Assembly: GCA_037043235.1 (NCBI GenBank)
Contig: JAWRVZ010000110.1
Location: 1,771,501-1,835,500, forward strand
Reading direction: 5' to 3'
DNA: 64,000 nucleotides
From: Rhodeus uyekii
Lineage: Eukaryota > Chordata > Actinopteri > Cypriniformes > Acheilognathidae
The notes under the pieces are model-generated. The model worked only from the letters and a program-made list of their open reading frames with translations. It was not told the origin of the DNA and did not search any database. Below, one piece after another: positions 13,220 through 26,219 of the stretch; the first letter of the stretch is position 1, and the number at the start of each line of letters is the position of its first letter. A program made the translations under genes and the position numbers.

Positions 13220-16200
13220 GCGATGTATCTCCAATCAGTATGTCACCCATCAGTCAGTCTCAGTTCATCCCACTGGGAGAGATTCTGTGTCTGGCCATCT
13301 CAGCCATGAACTCTGCCCGCAAGCCTGTCACACAAGATGCGCTGACGGAGCACCTTGCCACCTGCTTCCCGGGTAGCTCTCAAAACACACTTATGTACCA
13401 GGGCTGGGGGAATTATTATTTTTTTAAATCTAGAAATGATATGAATTAATATTACATTTCTTTATTTTAGTGCTTGCCTATAGACAGTGGTGACTCAAAG
13501 ATTTTTTTCTTCTTGTGGGTCTTTAACAGTTTAACTTCAATGCCCTGGATTTATTGCAATGTAATTTTCTGTTTTACCTAAAATTATACATTTACATGGT
13601 CACATTGTAAAATGTGCACAATTAAGTACAGTACTCAATTTCGCTGAACATCTTTATTATTACATTTTCAGGCCTTTAAATAAAAATGGTTTATTGAAAC
13701 TTTTGTTTATATCTATGGACAGTTCCACCTACATAATCAGTGAGCTAAATGACGTGATGCGCTTCTACTTTAAAAATGCGAACAAAATGTAAAAGAGCGC
13801 TGGGTGTCCAGCTGTGTTTTTAAATGTTGAACTTTTAACTTGACATAGTACAAGAAACTGAAAAGCACCTGAGGCGCAACAAAGACACCTGTTTAATGCA
13901 TTAGCATGTCTGTTAAGATTGAAAACAACATTTGCTCTTTTTCATCACTAATAGGCTAGGGTGAACAAAGTGGAAGTTATATTAAAATCTATATTATTTA
14001 ACATGGGTGAGTCTTCAAAAAGATAGCTCAAATAGTCATGGGTTCAAGTCGTTTTGGATAAAAGCGTCTGCTGAATGCATAAATGTAAATGTAGATAAGG
14101 GTAGCTACTCACCAATTACAAGTGGACAATACGTCTATTGTTATCTTCTGAGCTATTCTGTGATGTGTCTGAATCTTTTACTTCATATTTACTAGCACTC
14201 CATTATGATCGCTGTTGTTGAGGAGCTTGCTTTTTGCCATACTTGAGTGTGCAGTTGACTCCTCCTCCATCAAGACCCTTGTTTATAGGCACATTAAAAC
14301 AGTTATTAAACTTTACTTCATTTAAGTTTTTAATTACTTTTTTTATTATTAAAGAAAGCAAAACAGAGTGAAAAACAGGAAAATCATTAGGAAGTTCTTG
14401 AAGGGTGTTGAGCCAGTGCTAAGCACAGTTCTGGTGGGGCATATCTCATACTAGTGGACACGAGAAAGTGAAAAATGTCAGGTTTGAGGAAGCGAGGACT
14501 CAATGTGCAGATGTGAAAGTATTTATTTAATGAAAAAATAAAACAAAAGACAAACCAAAACGGCCCGAGGGGGGGGAAAAAGGGTAAACTGGACTAGACA
14601 AGGCACTAGAAACGACAATGAAATGACACAGGACAGCAAACACGAAGGGATAAAATAGACACAGGAGGAAGGAAAATCCCAGCGGGAAGCAGCTGGGACA
14701 AAGACACGAACATTCAAACAATGCGAACGCACATATCCGCGTGTCCGTGAGAAACAAAGACATTGTTTCAGCCAATGTAAACACGAACCGCGTGCTTACA
14801 ACAATAAGTTGTAATCGAAACCACGCCCACCCACATGATGTAGAACGAGCAAACACTCATCTCGTGTTTGCAAATCCCGACACAAAACTAAGATTGATCA
14901 AGACCAAAGTCTCGGGATCGGACAATCCTGACTCGCACACAAGACGCTACATAGACAAGAGAGCACGCGATTCGAGACACTCGAAGCCACACACACCCAC
15001 GAAGACACGACACTAGGGCAGTGTCAGAGCTCTGTCACCAAAACACTGGAAAACAACACCAAAGTGACAGAACCCTGACAGAAAAATGACAGTCAGAGAG
15101 GCATCTACAGATATATATGACGAGATTATAACACTTAGTCAAATCCATATTCCGTATTTTTCAGGCAATGCATTAACATTAAAGTAAGTTTTGATTTATA
15201 GAATGAAATGGAAAATATCCACAATATTCCCCTCACAATAAAACAATATTTTTATAATAATGTAGATTTTAATATACATTTTATAATAATGTTTTTGTGA
15301 CAAAACAGTAATCAATACAAATATATTTTCTATGAAAGAATTTTCATTTTTGGGTAACTATCCTCTTAAGTAAGGTCACTTTTTTGGGATAGTTACCCTG
15401 AAATGAAAAGTCTGTCACCATTTATTCACCCTCATGTTGTTCCAAACCTGTATGAGTTTCTTTTTTCTGTTGAGCATAAAAGATGAAATTTTGAAGAATG
15501 TTGGTAATCAGACAGTTGACAGACCCAATTGACTACTATGGAAGTCAGTTAACTGGTTACCAACATCATATAAAATATGTAGTTTTGTGTTCAACAGAAG
15601 AAAGAAACGCATACAGGTTTGGAACAACTTGAGGTTACGTAAGTGATGACAAACTGTTTGGGCAAACTATCCCTTTAATGTTATTTTATGGTACTGCTGG
15701 AAATAAAATTTATGAGGATAACACTATTTTTCTATGGGAAATTCCAACAATTTAAGAAACAGATGAATATCCAAAGATATTTTTTGTTTTTATCGAACAT
15801 TATTATGTTATCTGTAGAATGATCCTGTTGGTACACCGTATGTTGCCCAGTTATGTTCAGAGAAATCAGTCAATTAAAGTGCAAAGTGTGCAAACTTCAC
15901 CTGAACAGTCTGCCTGCTTTCACTTAAAGGAGTGAGAAAAAAAGAAAAGAGGAACAGAGGCTCTGGGTTGCGTCATGTTGGTATGGCAACTACCACTGTA
16001 TGATGTAATGGCAGGCAACACTTAACCCTGACTAGTTACAGCTTATCTGCTCCTTTATCCGTTGTGTGTGTTTCTGTGATTGAGAGTGTTGAAAAGCTGA
16101 TTTGGATGAAGTGAGGACTTGAGTGCAGCGAGGACACCATGTACTCTGTAGTGCAGTCTACCCTGTTGGTGCTCCTTGTCGGAGTTATAGATGATGTTAA

Positions 16201-16449
16201 CTTAGTTTACACATGTGATGTTGAACTCAAAGAAACATGCACAGTTATTTCACAAATTTGATGTTTCTCCTAGATTAATATTTTAATTGTTTATAAATAT
16301 ATTTTTATAAATAGGATTTAAAAAATAAAATGCATAACAGTATGATCAAAATATGATCCTTGGACCACTGGCGTGAAATCTAAAATCTATAAAGGAAAAT
16401 ACCTACACCACGTGAAATTGTTGGTAATTCTTTTGGTAGTTTCTCCTAG

Positions 16450-16493
<44 letters not shown>

Positions 16494-19400
16494 CATCATT
16501 TTCATTATTGTTATTTTGGATTTTTTATTTTATTGTGGTATGTGTTAATCTATGAAGGACCCCTTTGGTAAGTCACACAATGGCAGTTTTTGTCTTATTA
16601 CATTGAGGGGCTTACAGACGTGATGATGAAAGGTGAGGTAATGGTTGGTGTAATGGCAACTAATGCTCTTTTTTGATTGGCCCTCTGTATTGATTTGTGT
16701 GATCACACCTACTCATGGATAATCCTACCTTTGGCACATCAGAACTGTTGTGGAAAATCCTGGCATCAACATGAACCCACCCTCTTACCAAACTTTTTCC
16801 CCCATTCTGCATTCTATTTTCCACATGTTTGTGGAATAAATAAATGTTTGCCTATTGAGCTATTCCTTTGAAAAATGAATTGGTATTGATTTGAAGATTA
16901 TTATCGTATCACAAATGTTAACCAAATAGAACACAATGTGTCAGCACTTACATTTTATGAAATTAACAGTTGTATTTTCTTTAGGTGTACCCACTCCAAG
17001 TCCAGAGATCCTGCGGCACACGCTGAACATGTTGGTACGGGAGAGGAAGATCTACCCCACACCAGAAGGTTACTTCATTGTTACTCCACAGACCTACTTC
17101 ATCACCCCGTCCCTCATCCGCACCAACAGCAAGTGGTACCACCTGGACGAGCGACATCCAGAGCGACAGCAGCAGCAACAGCAACAACAGCAGCAACAAC
17201 TGCAGCAGCAACAGCCGCCACCACAACAGCAATGCACATCACCACAATCTGGAACCATCACTCCCTCCACCTCTGGCTGTGTACGAGAAAGGCCTAACCC
17301 TAAGAACCACTGCGACTCCCATAATACCTACCGCGATGAAGTTCCCAGCATTCATACCTCCACAATTCAAAGGAAATCCCCAAAAGAACCCAAAGGAGAT
17401 CCCCCTTCATACCCACAACCCCCACCCCCTCCACCTGCCATCCAGCACCCACCAGACCCCACCGACAAGAGCAAGAGTATGACCGCCACCTTCTCTTACA
17501 AGACAGACACATTAACCAAGAAGAAGGAGGGCAGTGGTGGGGGCAGCAGTGAGAGGCAGTCTAAGAAGTTTGGGCTGAAGCTGTTCCGCTTGAGTTTTAA
17601 AAAGGACAAGACCAAACAGCTGGCCACCTTTTCAGCACAGTTCCCTCCTGAGGAGTGGCCCTTGAGGGACGAAGACACACCGTCAGCCGCAGCGATCCCT
17701 CGTGAGGTGGAGATTGAGATCATCCGCCGCATCAACCCAGACCTGACAGTAGAGAACGTGGCCCGTCACACAGCTGTCATGAAGCGGCTAGAAGAGGAGC
17801 GAGCTCAGCGTTGTAAGGCCAGCTCATCCGCACAGCACAGTGCTCGCAGTCGCCGCAGCCGAGGTCACCGGCGTGTGCCACACGGGAAGTCGCGTTCGCA
17901 CAGCAAGACGCGAGCTTCTCGAGGAGACCCCTCAGAGAGCTCTAATCTGGACCTCCCAGCAGTCAGCCTGGAGAGAGACTACCGCTTTTTTAGCCATTCT
18001 CTGGTACGCTCACCAAGAGAGGGAATGTACACGGTGGAACGCAGAAGCGGTGGTGCCTATCTTGTCCACAGCAACCCCAACATTGCTGAGTCACACTTTC
18101 CTGTCACCCCAGAGTGGGATGTTTCGGGTGAGCTTGCCAAGAGGCGGACAGAGATGCCTTTCCCTGAGCCTTCACGTGGGACGTCACATTCTAGAGTGCA
18201 CCGGAGCCACAGCCACACTCAGGACCGCAAGTCACGCAACGAGCGTCCCGATAAGGCTAAAGAGCGATCACGTTCTATGGACAACTCCAAGGGCCCGCTG
18301 GGAGGTGGGAGCTCCACGCTAGGCACGGCTGAGGATTACGACCGCAGTCCCGATGACAGAAGCCGATACTATACTGATGATGGGACGCTAAGGGCCTCTT
18401 CTCAAAAGGCACCCCACTACTCATGCATCATGTTTTCTGCTGCCAAGTTTAGCTCTGAAATGTCTGTACTTGATGTGGGCAAAATGAGTTTGGATGAATC
18501 AAGGCTCTGTAGCCCTCTAGAACGAAACAAGAGCAGGGACAGCCTCCCAGCCTACAGTGACCTGAAGGCTCTGTCGCCAAAGCCTTTGGCTGATGACTAT
18601 TTTCAGTGCAATACATCGAATGAAACAATCCTTACTGCCCCACTGCCTCTGGGTAAATCTGACCATGACACTTTAACCCCATCTGACGGAATCCGCAAGG
18701 GCTCTCCAGCTGACCGGCAGACACCGCACCTCACCTCTCCTCACCCCTTGGAGTATAAAGAGGACTCGTCCACCAAGGGGCATAACGGTTCTGGCAAACC
18801 TACACCGAGCCAGACACCTGAGCCCATGCCCAATGGACGTTTGATACAGCACCAACACAACACTGACCCAGGGGGCGGGGGAGGTGGTGGTAGCACTGGT
18901 GGCGTTGTGGACAAGAGGAAAGAGATTTTCAGTAAGGACACTTTGTTCAAACCGCCACACAATGTTTTGACTGTGAGCTATGTGGACAGTGGCTACTCAA
19001 AGTCAGGCACTTTGCGTAAGACTCCACATATGAAATCATCTGAGGTCCTTGACACTCTGGAGACCCAACCGCCACCTAACTCCACCCCTTTGTCTGCTTC
19101 TGCCCCGGCACCTACAGGCACAGAACAGGGTGCTCCCTCCACATCTGAAGCTGCTTTTGATTATTACAACGTGTCAGATGATGACGATGAGGAGGAGGCA
19201 GAGGAGGCCTCCCATAAAGAGGCAGCCCCGACAGAAACAAAGGGGCGGGCAGGAGCTGGAGATGGTGGCGGAGGTGGTGGGACCATGCAGTGGTTGCTAG
19301 AACGGGAAAAAGAGCGGGATTTACAGCGGAAGTTTGAGAACAACTTAACTCTGCTTAGCCCTAAGGAGAGCGAGAATAATAACAGCCAGAAGACTGCTCA

Positions 19401-21863
19401 CTCGGCACGGCTGGACAGCATGGACAGCAGTAGTGTGACTGTAGACAGTGGGTTTAACTCCCCTCGGTAAGTACTCCCTCCATAGGCATATGCTGCTTCA
19501 ATCAACCCCATATTTGAGCAAACACTGTTAATTGCTGATCGTGAACAAGTATTTAGTGTATCAATTTATTGCCATTATTCTTCTATGTTTTTTCCTACCA
19601 AGATAATCTTAAGTCATAAGATTAAACTAATTCATATAATTGCTAATGTGCCCGAATCAATTTTTCTTTTTGACATCCCTCAAAATTAAATAGTCTGTTG
19701 TTTATGTCTAATGGCTGGTGTTTTTCATATAATTTTTTGTATCCATGTTTTGTTTTATTACCGTTTCTAACTATGCTGCACCTATAAAATGTTTGATTTG
19801 AAGCATATAGCCATAGGGCCCATATCATTTCATATCCCGTCTTATACTGAGGTGTATTGCATGGTTTCTCCTCTTTCCTTTGTCAAGGCCACAAACCAGC
19901 ACAGACAGTCTTTAAGTGGGTTTCCCAGGGCTTTGTACGTGTTAGCAAGCCCTTTATGAGTGAGAGGGTGAGGACTTTTTTCAGCTGCTAAAAATAGACC
20001 CCTTGTGTCTGTATGACTCATTCAGAGGGATATGGCAGGAATAGAATAACTGAGAAAGCCTACATATTCTGCACATGTGCTGCTTACAATACACTCTAAG
20101 AAATGCACATAAAATAAAGGGCAATGTACCATGTTAATGTGAAGGAAATTTCTGTATTGATTTTTCACAGGTATTTTGCCCATATTTTGAATTATACATT
20201 GTATTGCATTTTATGGTGTTTTATGGCATATGTTTTATGTGTGAAGGAAACTAATGGAAAGATATGCCTAATATTCAGCCAAAATGTTTTTCTTACAGTA
20301 TAGTGCAAGTTTGTGTCTTTAGCTGCACTTGCTTGCACTTGCTCTGTTTTGACCTGATAATGACATCCTTATTCTTTGATTTGTATGCCAATTCTTGAAA
20401 AGCAAGCTTTATACTGAAAATCTCATAGAAAGCCTCTCTAAACTAAACTTTGCATTAAATTTGTAGTGTTTTGAATATTACATGTAATTTGAAAACTCTT
20501 TATCTGAGAGTCATGTTCTGCCCGCTCCATAAGCTTAGTCTGTATGTCTGGTGTTTGCCTCTGAGTTAATGGCTCCAAAAAGCTTATGAAACAAACTGCT
20601 AAAGTCTCTTATTTTAAAACCCCCAGCAGCCCCTTTACAAACACACACACACACACACGCACACAAAATCATTCACTATTTTCTGGATGACTCATCACAT
20701 TAGTGATGATGTCATTCCACAGCTTCTGGAAAAACACCAGCATAGCTCTTATGCATAGACACAATTTAGTTTGTGATTGATGCGAGGTAGTAATGCAATT
20801 ACACAGAGTGGGATATGCACACAAAAAAACAACAACAAAACAACAACTATGCACTTTTGTCTATGCAGTACTGGTGTAAAATGCATTCCCCCCCAAAATT
20901 CATCATCATTGACTCACTCGTATGACTTGCTTTCTACTGTGATGCACAAAATTAGGTATATTGATTGCTATTTTTCATATAATTACAGTGAATGGGGACT
21001 GAAGTTTCATGCCTCAGAAAACACAAGACACAAAAAGCTCTGAAAGTATTACTGTATACTGTGAAAATACATTTTCAGTTATGAATATGACATTTTCTAC
21101 TTCTCTCATGCCTCAACTTGGTTCTATGTGAAGATTTTCCCACAACACTATCATATGGACCTCTTTTATATTACTTCCTTTTTTAATTGTGTAAGCTTGA
21201 AAATCTGCCCATTGTAATTTCATGGACAAGAGCAGGGAAAACTTCAAAATGTCCTATTTTGTTTTCTGTGGAATACAGTCAAGTAAGACTACTCTTTTGG
21301 TGACCTATTCCGTTTATCTACTTTGAATATAAATATATTATTTAATGTATAATACAGTATATATTGTTTTCTTATGGTTGGCTATCAGTTCTTCTGGTTT
21401 AGTTGCGTGAACATTTTCATTTTTATGTTATGTATTATATTTGTCATACCATCATAAAGATTTAGAGCATTTTAAAGCAATCCTGCAAACCAGAGTAAAA
21501 ACACATAGGGTGAGGTAGTGCATTTTCTGTTTGTGAGGGCTTGTGAGATTTCTATTGTTTTTCATGCTCCAAAATAATCCGATATTTTGTCTTAAACCCC
21601 ACTCTTTTTTCTTTCCATTTCTTCTTCTCTGGTCATTTTCCCTCGTCTACCACTTTCTCAGCACACGGGAGAGTCTGGCGTCCAACACCTCAAGCATTGT
21701 GGAGAGCAACCGGCGACAGAATCCGGCCCTGAGTCCAGGCCACATGGGTACCACCAGCATTGGCCCCCCATTCAGCTTCCGTGCAATCCCAGAGCCCCCT
21801 ACCACGCAACCTGAGAAACTGCAGAAATCCCCTAACTGCCTTGCCTCCATCACCAGCGTCTGA
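13220..21863 (+). CDS. stox2: Storkhead-box protein 2, three 3' coding exons (5' end not in view)
   Basis: Spliced CDS 13,220-13,372, 16,985-19,466 and 21,662-21,863, stop TGA at 21,861. All junctions are AG/GT with matching phases, giving about 944 residues after the missing N-terminus. STOX2 is a nuclear winged-helix protein of the storkhead family linked to placental and trophoblast differentiation in mammals. The winged-helix domain spans exons 1-2 (SQFIPLGEILCLAISAMNSA through YFIVTPQTYF). Family-specific blocks follow: KKFGLKLFRLSFKKDKTKQL, FSAQFPPEEWPLRDEDTP, EWDVSGELAKRRTEMPFPEP, YFQCNTS, MQWLLEREKERDLQRKFE, and ARLDSMDSSSVTVDSGFNSP at the last junction. The C-terminus ends SITSV. The protein is longer than my memory of human STOX2 (926 aa) because of poly-Q, poly-P and poly-G insertions. 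The family call is secure. Which teleost paralogue (a/b) is unknown. Confidence 0.95.
14476..15080. mobile_element. Solo LTR (Ty3/gypsy-type) with target-site duplication
   Basis: A 605-bp unit beginning TGTCAGG and ending CCTGACA (TG...CA ends with a short inverted repeat). It is flanked on both sides by GAAAAA (14,470-14,475 and 15,081-15,086), a 5-6 bp duplication as expected for LTR integration. The interior is CpG-rich with no coding sequence. No internal retroelement sequence is attached, so this is a solo LTR left by LTR-LTR recombination. The superfamily is inferred from TSD length and the CCTGACA end. Confidence 0.7.
15386..15680. mobile_element. Palindromic fold-back MITE ('GGGATAGTT' family)
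   Basis: Starts GGGATAGTTACCC and ends GGCAAACTATCCCTTTA. The two halves are long imperfect inverted copies (CCTCATGTTGTTCCAAACCTG versus CAGGTTTGGAACAACTTGAG; GAATGTTGGTAA versus GTTACCAACAT). This is a very abundant non-autonomous family in cyprinid genomes. No coding sequence. Confidence 0.75.
16451..16491. repeat. (TTA)n microsatellite
   Basis: About 13 TTA/ATT units followed by TCATCATT. Confidence 0.95.
16985..19466 (+). CDS. stox2: stox2 large internal coding exon with expanded poly-Q/poly-P/poly-G tracts
   Basis: Acceptor TTTCTTTAG|GT and donor CCTCG|GTAAGT. The exon opens with the second half of the winged helix (VPTPSPEILRHTLNMLVRER), then at about 17,165-17,235 a CAG/CAA-encoded glutamine run broken by one Leu and a PPP. 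Proline-rich, basic/Ser-rich (RSRRSRGHRR, KSRSHSKTR), and acidic (VSDDDDEEEAEE) regions follow. Two glycine runs sit at about 18,870-18,890 and 19,262-19,282. The tracts fall between conserved blocks and keep the frame, so they look tolerated. The open frame upstream of 16,985 is intron read-through. Confidence 0.95.
19467..21661 (+). other. stox2 last intron
   Basis: Bounded by GTAAGT and CTTTCTCAG. Contains a (CA)n run at about 20,641-20,668 and otherwise AT-rich sequence. No RNA gene or transposon recognised. Confidence 0.85.
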
Positions 21864-24800
21864 CATGGGCCCATCTGGGTTGACGTAGGGTCAGGGTGAT
21901 CTGCAATGTTGGGGTGCCTAAGTGCAGGAGGTTGGGTGACTCCCTCCATCAAGCACCTCGACTACATGGGGACTGTTAAACCCACAGGCATGGCTTCCAG
22001 AGACTGTTCCCACAGCATCAAAGGTCACTGCAAAAAAAGAGAAAAAGGGAAAAAATGGAAAAGGAAATTTCGCATAATAGGATTTACCTTCACAAGCAAT
22101 TATCAGGAAATTCTGCAGTCAGAATCAACCGTTGCTTTCAAAGTAGGCTTGAAGTAACTGGTAATTTAACAATGTTTTGTTTTCAAGAGTATATTTTGTC
22201 AGTTACAGATTAGAGATCATCCAGCCAATGGATTAAGTTTGCACGCATTAAGAAATAGATGCTGATGTGCTGGTCAAAGGTATTAAAGATTTGTGATATT
22301 GGTATGCAGTACAAGTTTAAAAATTGAGGCATAAAAGCTCTCATCTGAGCAACATTTAATTCATGATTCATAAAGTTGTATAATATAAAAATAAACTCAT
22401 TTCTCATGACACTGTTAGCCACATTGGTGAAACTTCAATAAGAATCATACTCATATGCTTATTTAAAAAGTACATAGACTGAATTAGTGGGAAAAAAATG
22501 TTCTCGTTCTGAAATTAAAGAATTTTTGTTTTTTTAGAAAAGGACTATTGTTTTATTTGTTTTTGTTTTTTACTCCAACTTAGACGCATACAATGATTTT
22601 GTATGCACCTTTCCACTACATAAAGGATTTACCTGTTTCATTAAAGTTAATATTTAATCTCAGGTCATGAACAGTTAACTCTCCTAAGAAGAGGTAAAGC
22701 ATCAGTTAGTCTGTAATCATGTTTCCGTGGATCGTTTCACCAGTCTTTGTTTTTTAAGGGAATAAAACACATTATTGGTAGAACAAAATATGAATGATTT
22801 CAATTTAACTTATGTCTAAGTTTGATTCAGATAGAGATTATTTTTGTTAATTCCCTTTCGAAATAAAAACAGGTGTGTGTTTTATGCTGGTGTTTCACGA
22901 ACCAGGATGCTTGTGGATGTCATTGTTGGTTTGGAAACATGCTTGTCTTCTGTGTAGCTTGATGGCTCTTTGTTGTAACGAAAGGAGGAGGATGTTGGAA
23001 ATCGCAACGGCGGGAACACGGGTGTTGTGTCCAAAACATCTAAAACACTCCAAGGAAAGGTCATGCAGTTCTCTTCCTTTGGGCCTGTGGGATTCAGAAA
23101 CTCGGCCCTTTTGCTGCTCTGATAAAACCTTTATTTTGAACATTTTTCTTACTTGAGTTGAGTCCAGACCGCGACGGTGTTTTATTTTGAACTTTGTTTT
23201 CCTTGGGAATTGAGCCGGTTTTCTCAAGCCATGTCCCTGACCTAAATGCAAAATATGGTTAACAGACGACACGGTTAAAGATTTTGCCACAGCCAACACA
23301 TTATATGTATATTCCCAATATTCTCAACTTTTCATGATTTCAATAAATGCTTCTTTTATGTTGGAACAACTGATTTGAACAAATATTTTGCTCCACTGTT
23401 ATTAATCATTCCTATCAAATGTCAGAGATGAACATATATTACATTAGATTTGGACCTGCCTGTGTTATATACAGTAAGGCTCAGATCCATGAGCAAAGGC
23501 CCCTTTTCCAAGATTGAATTAAACATTAAAATACTTGCTTTGAACATTTGGACTACGGCTTTAACTGTTTGGCTTGCCATCTCAATGCACCAGAACTAAT
23601 GTTTTTTTGTCCCTTCTGGGAGTAACTCGGTGAGATTTTGGGAAAAAGAACAGAGCTCATGTCACATCCATTGGTGCTATTATGTGGTGATCCTCCCTTT
23701 TTACCTTTTGTTTACGTCTTTTCCCATACCCTCCACAGTTTCATTGCTTTATATTAAGTGTTCAGGTGGATATCCTCCTGTGGGACTTCTTGTTAACCAC
23801 TTTCAGCTCGCTCTCTCTCACTCAACTATTATCCGCACACACACACAATACACCTGCAATCAGCCATGCAAACTACCCTAAACATGCACACAACTACCCA
23901 CATACATGCACATAACTAGCTACCTCCACCACCTGTGTAACAACAAGGTAGGGACGTGTACAGATTTGGATTCTTTGCCTGTGGAACACAGCGCTATCAG
24001 CCTCTTCTCTGTGAATGTTGACAAGGAGCGGCGGACATTGTATCTAAGAGGACTTATTCTAAAGTAATCAATATTAAGTGCTGTCGTTTCAACTCAATTC
24101 TTCTCAGTTTTTGACAGAAGTGTCTTTTGCTTATTTGCAAGTTGTGTATAAATCTGTCTAGCACCACATCTACAAAACATTCCCATTTTTATGTTTTCCC
24201 TCCGATTTTGTGTAAGAAGCCGTTTTTGGGTTCTCTGCTGCCCTCTTGCCATGAATATTTGTTTATCTGCTTCATGATTTCAAGCCCAGTGAGTAACCAT
24301 TCAACTCTAGTTTGTTGAAAATGCATCTAGACGGAAATCAAGGGTCTACATTCTAGATTATAAACAAGCACCTCAACAGATAGAATATATTCAAATGAAT
24401 CATGTCAGGCATCCTCCAATTCTAAACGTTTAGCCCAAGTCGAAAGCTGTTCATCTGCCTTCTACTTTTGGCAATACTGATTACAATAGTGTTGCTTTCA
24501 GCTTCCCTCACCGCTAAAATTTGAGAGGTTCGTGGTTAGGGTCCAAACAGCCTCTTAGACCCTGTAGTTGGAGGTGGGATGAAGGTTGTGGAAAGACAAG
24601 AGCCTCGTATATTAAATGGCAATTTTATATCATTGCTAGATATCACAGATGTACATCAGAGAGCCACATTAGACAGTGCAAGCGCCTCATACTGTCAGCT
24701 CTATAAATAGATTCCTTCTCAAAACATTTCCACAGAACTTCACTTAAAACAATTATTTAAGTCCGGAAGTATATTTCAGTTTAGTGACAAGTACACCTGT

Positions 24801-25440
24801 GAAGAACTTTAATCCCTTTTGAATGGTTTCTGATGGACATTGATACAAACACATGACCTCCTTTACTTGGCAAGGCTTTGTCAGAGGATGCATTTTGGGT
24901 GTCACATTATGTTTTAATTTTAAACCCCTCCCTCATCTGTTAACCCCCCCACCCCCTCTTTTTTATTTGACTTTTAAATCACATTAGTTTTTGATAGACA
25001 AAAGGGAGTAATGCAGCCAAGACTGCCTTGTAAAAAAAAACATGTTTGCACTGAAATGCCTGGCCTCTGGTTGCTGTTAAGTCCATCCAAGACGGATGCT
25101 TTGTTTATATTGTAAAATATTTCATATGAAATAAAAATGACCATGAAATGTCTTCCCTTAACATTATGGATTTTAGAACCACGTCAGACAACATTGTTTC
25201 TAAATGGTGACAGTGTACAGTATCATACTGTAAATGAACTCAATCTGCCATGCTTAGTATAACTTCAAAAGAAAACTGAAAGATATGAGGGATCTTTTTG
25301 TAATGTCTATAATATTTGAAAAGAAGTCCCTATTTGTGTAGTAATGGTGTTTCATCGTTGTGGTAGTGTATGTAAACCCAGTTGGGAGATTGTGTTACTT
25401 TTTCAGACAATAAAATAACATGTTTGGTTATATGTTTTAA
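21864..25440 (+). other. Probable stox2 3' UTR
   Basis: Follows the stox2 stop with no further credible coding sequence. Poly(A) signals AATAAA occur at 25,130-25,135 and 25,409-25,414, both followed by T-rich or GT-rich DNA. A long 3' UTR is plausible for this gene. The exact cleavage site cannot be decided from sequence alone. Confidence 0.5.
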
Positions 25441-26100
25441 ACTTTATTGTGTCTTAAAAAGCTGTGGAATGCCTTAAGATTTATAACACCAGTTGTAAGT
25501 ATTGTGGTTGCCACTTCTACAATATTATTCTAAATGTTTGTTTAATATTTTAACCAGCAAATGACATTTCTCTTTTATTCAATTTTTTTAGAAGATCTTT
25601 TGGTATGCCAAATGAAATTGAAAGTGATTCCAAAACAGATATTGTGAATTTTAAATATTACACTCTTAGAAAAAGAACCCTTCACACAAAGAAGCCTTTA
25701 GGTTTTATACAAGGAGAAACATCTTAGATGATTCTATAATACTTTAATGTTTAACAGGTTACTTATTTTTTTCTTCTTCTGATAATGTTTATGAGTTGGT
25801 TGGTTCATACATTTTAATTAACAGAAATTAAGGTCATATAGAACAATTTCCTCTAATAGTTTTAGCAGACCATGTGCTCTGTCGTTATGATCCATTGGGA
25901 ATGGAATGTAAGATTGCTGTTTTATAAATTAAACATAACGAATCATTGAATACTAATTGAATATGATTGCTGAAAAAATAGATGCAATTTCAGTTCTTCA
26001 TGGATCCCTGTAAAACTGAATTATTAATAAATAATCTATCCGTTTTTACTGGATGAGACAGGAAAGCAAATTTTTGTAGGTTGTATCTTGTCTACATCTA
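25441..26100. other. Intergenic, AT-rich, no feature seen
   Basis: No open frame, repeat family or RNA gene recognised before the gypsy remnant begins. Confidence 0.5.
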
Positions 26101-26219
26101 GTGGCAAAACAGTGTAAAACACTTCAGGTTAAGAGAGTTCGATTAAGAGAGGAAGACTCGATTAAGATTCAATACACATCGCCTATATGGAGCAAAGTGT
26201 CTCACTATAAAAATACAGA

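Larger units (their letters stand above)
13373..16984 (+). other. stox2 intron with repeat insertions
   Basis: Donor CCGG|GTAGCT and acceptor TTTAG|GT. The intron contains a solo LTR (14,476-15,080), a palindromic MITE (about 15,386-15,680) and a TTA microsatellite. The remainder is AT-rich with no recognised feature. Confidence 0.8.

Noticed and set aside
14527..15016. Open frames on both strands in the stox2 intron
   Set aside because: They lie in the solo LTR and resemble no protein.
16936..16984. Start of a protein at the ATG at 16,936
   Set aside because: This is intron read-through into the stox2 exon. A good acceptor lies at 16,983-16,984 and the winged helix continues from the exon at 13,220.
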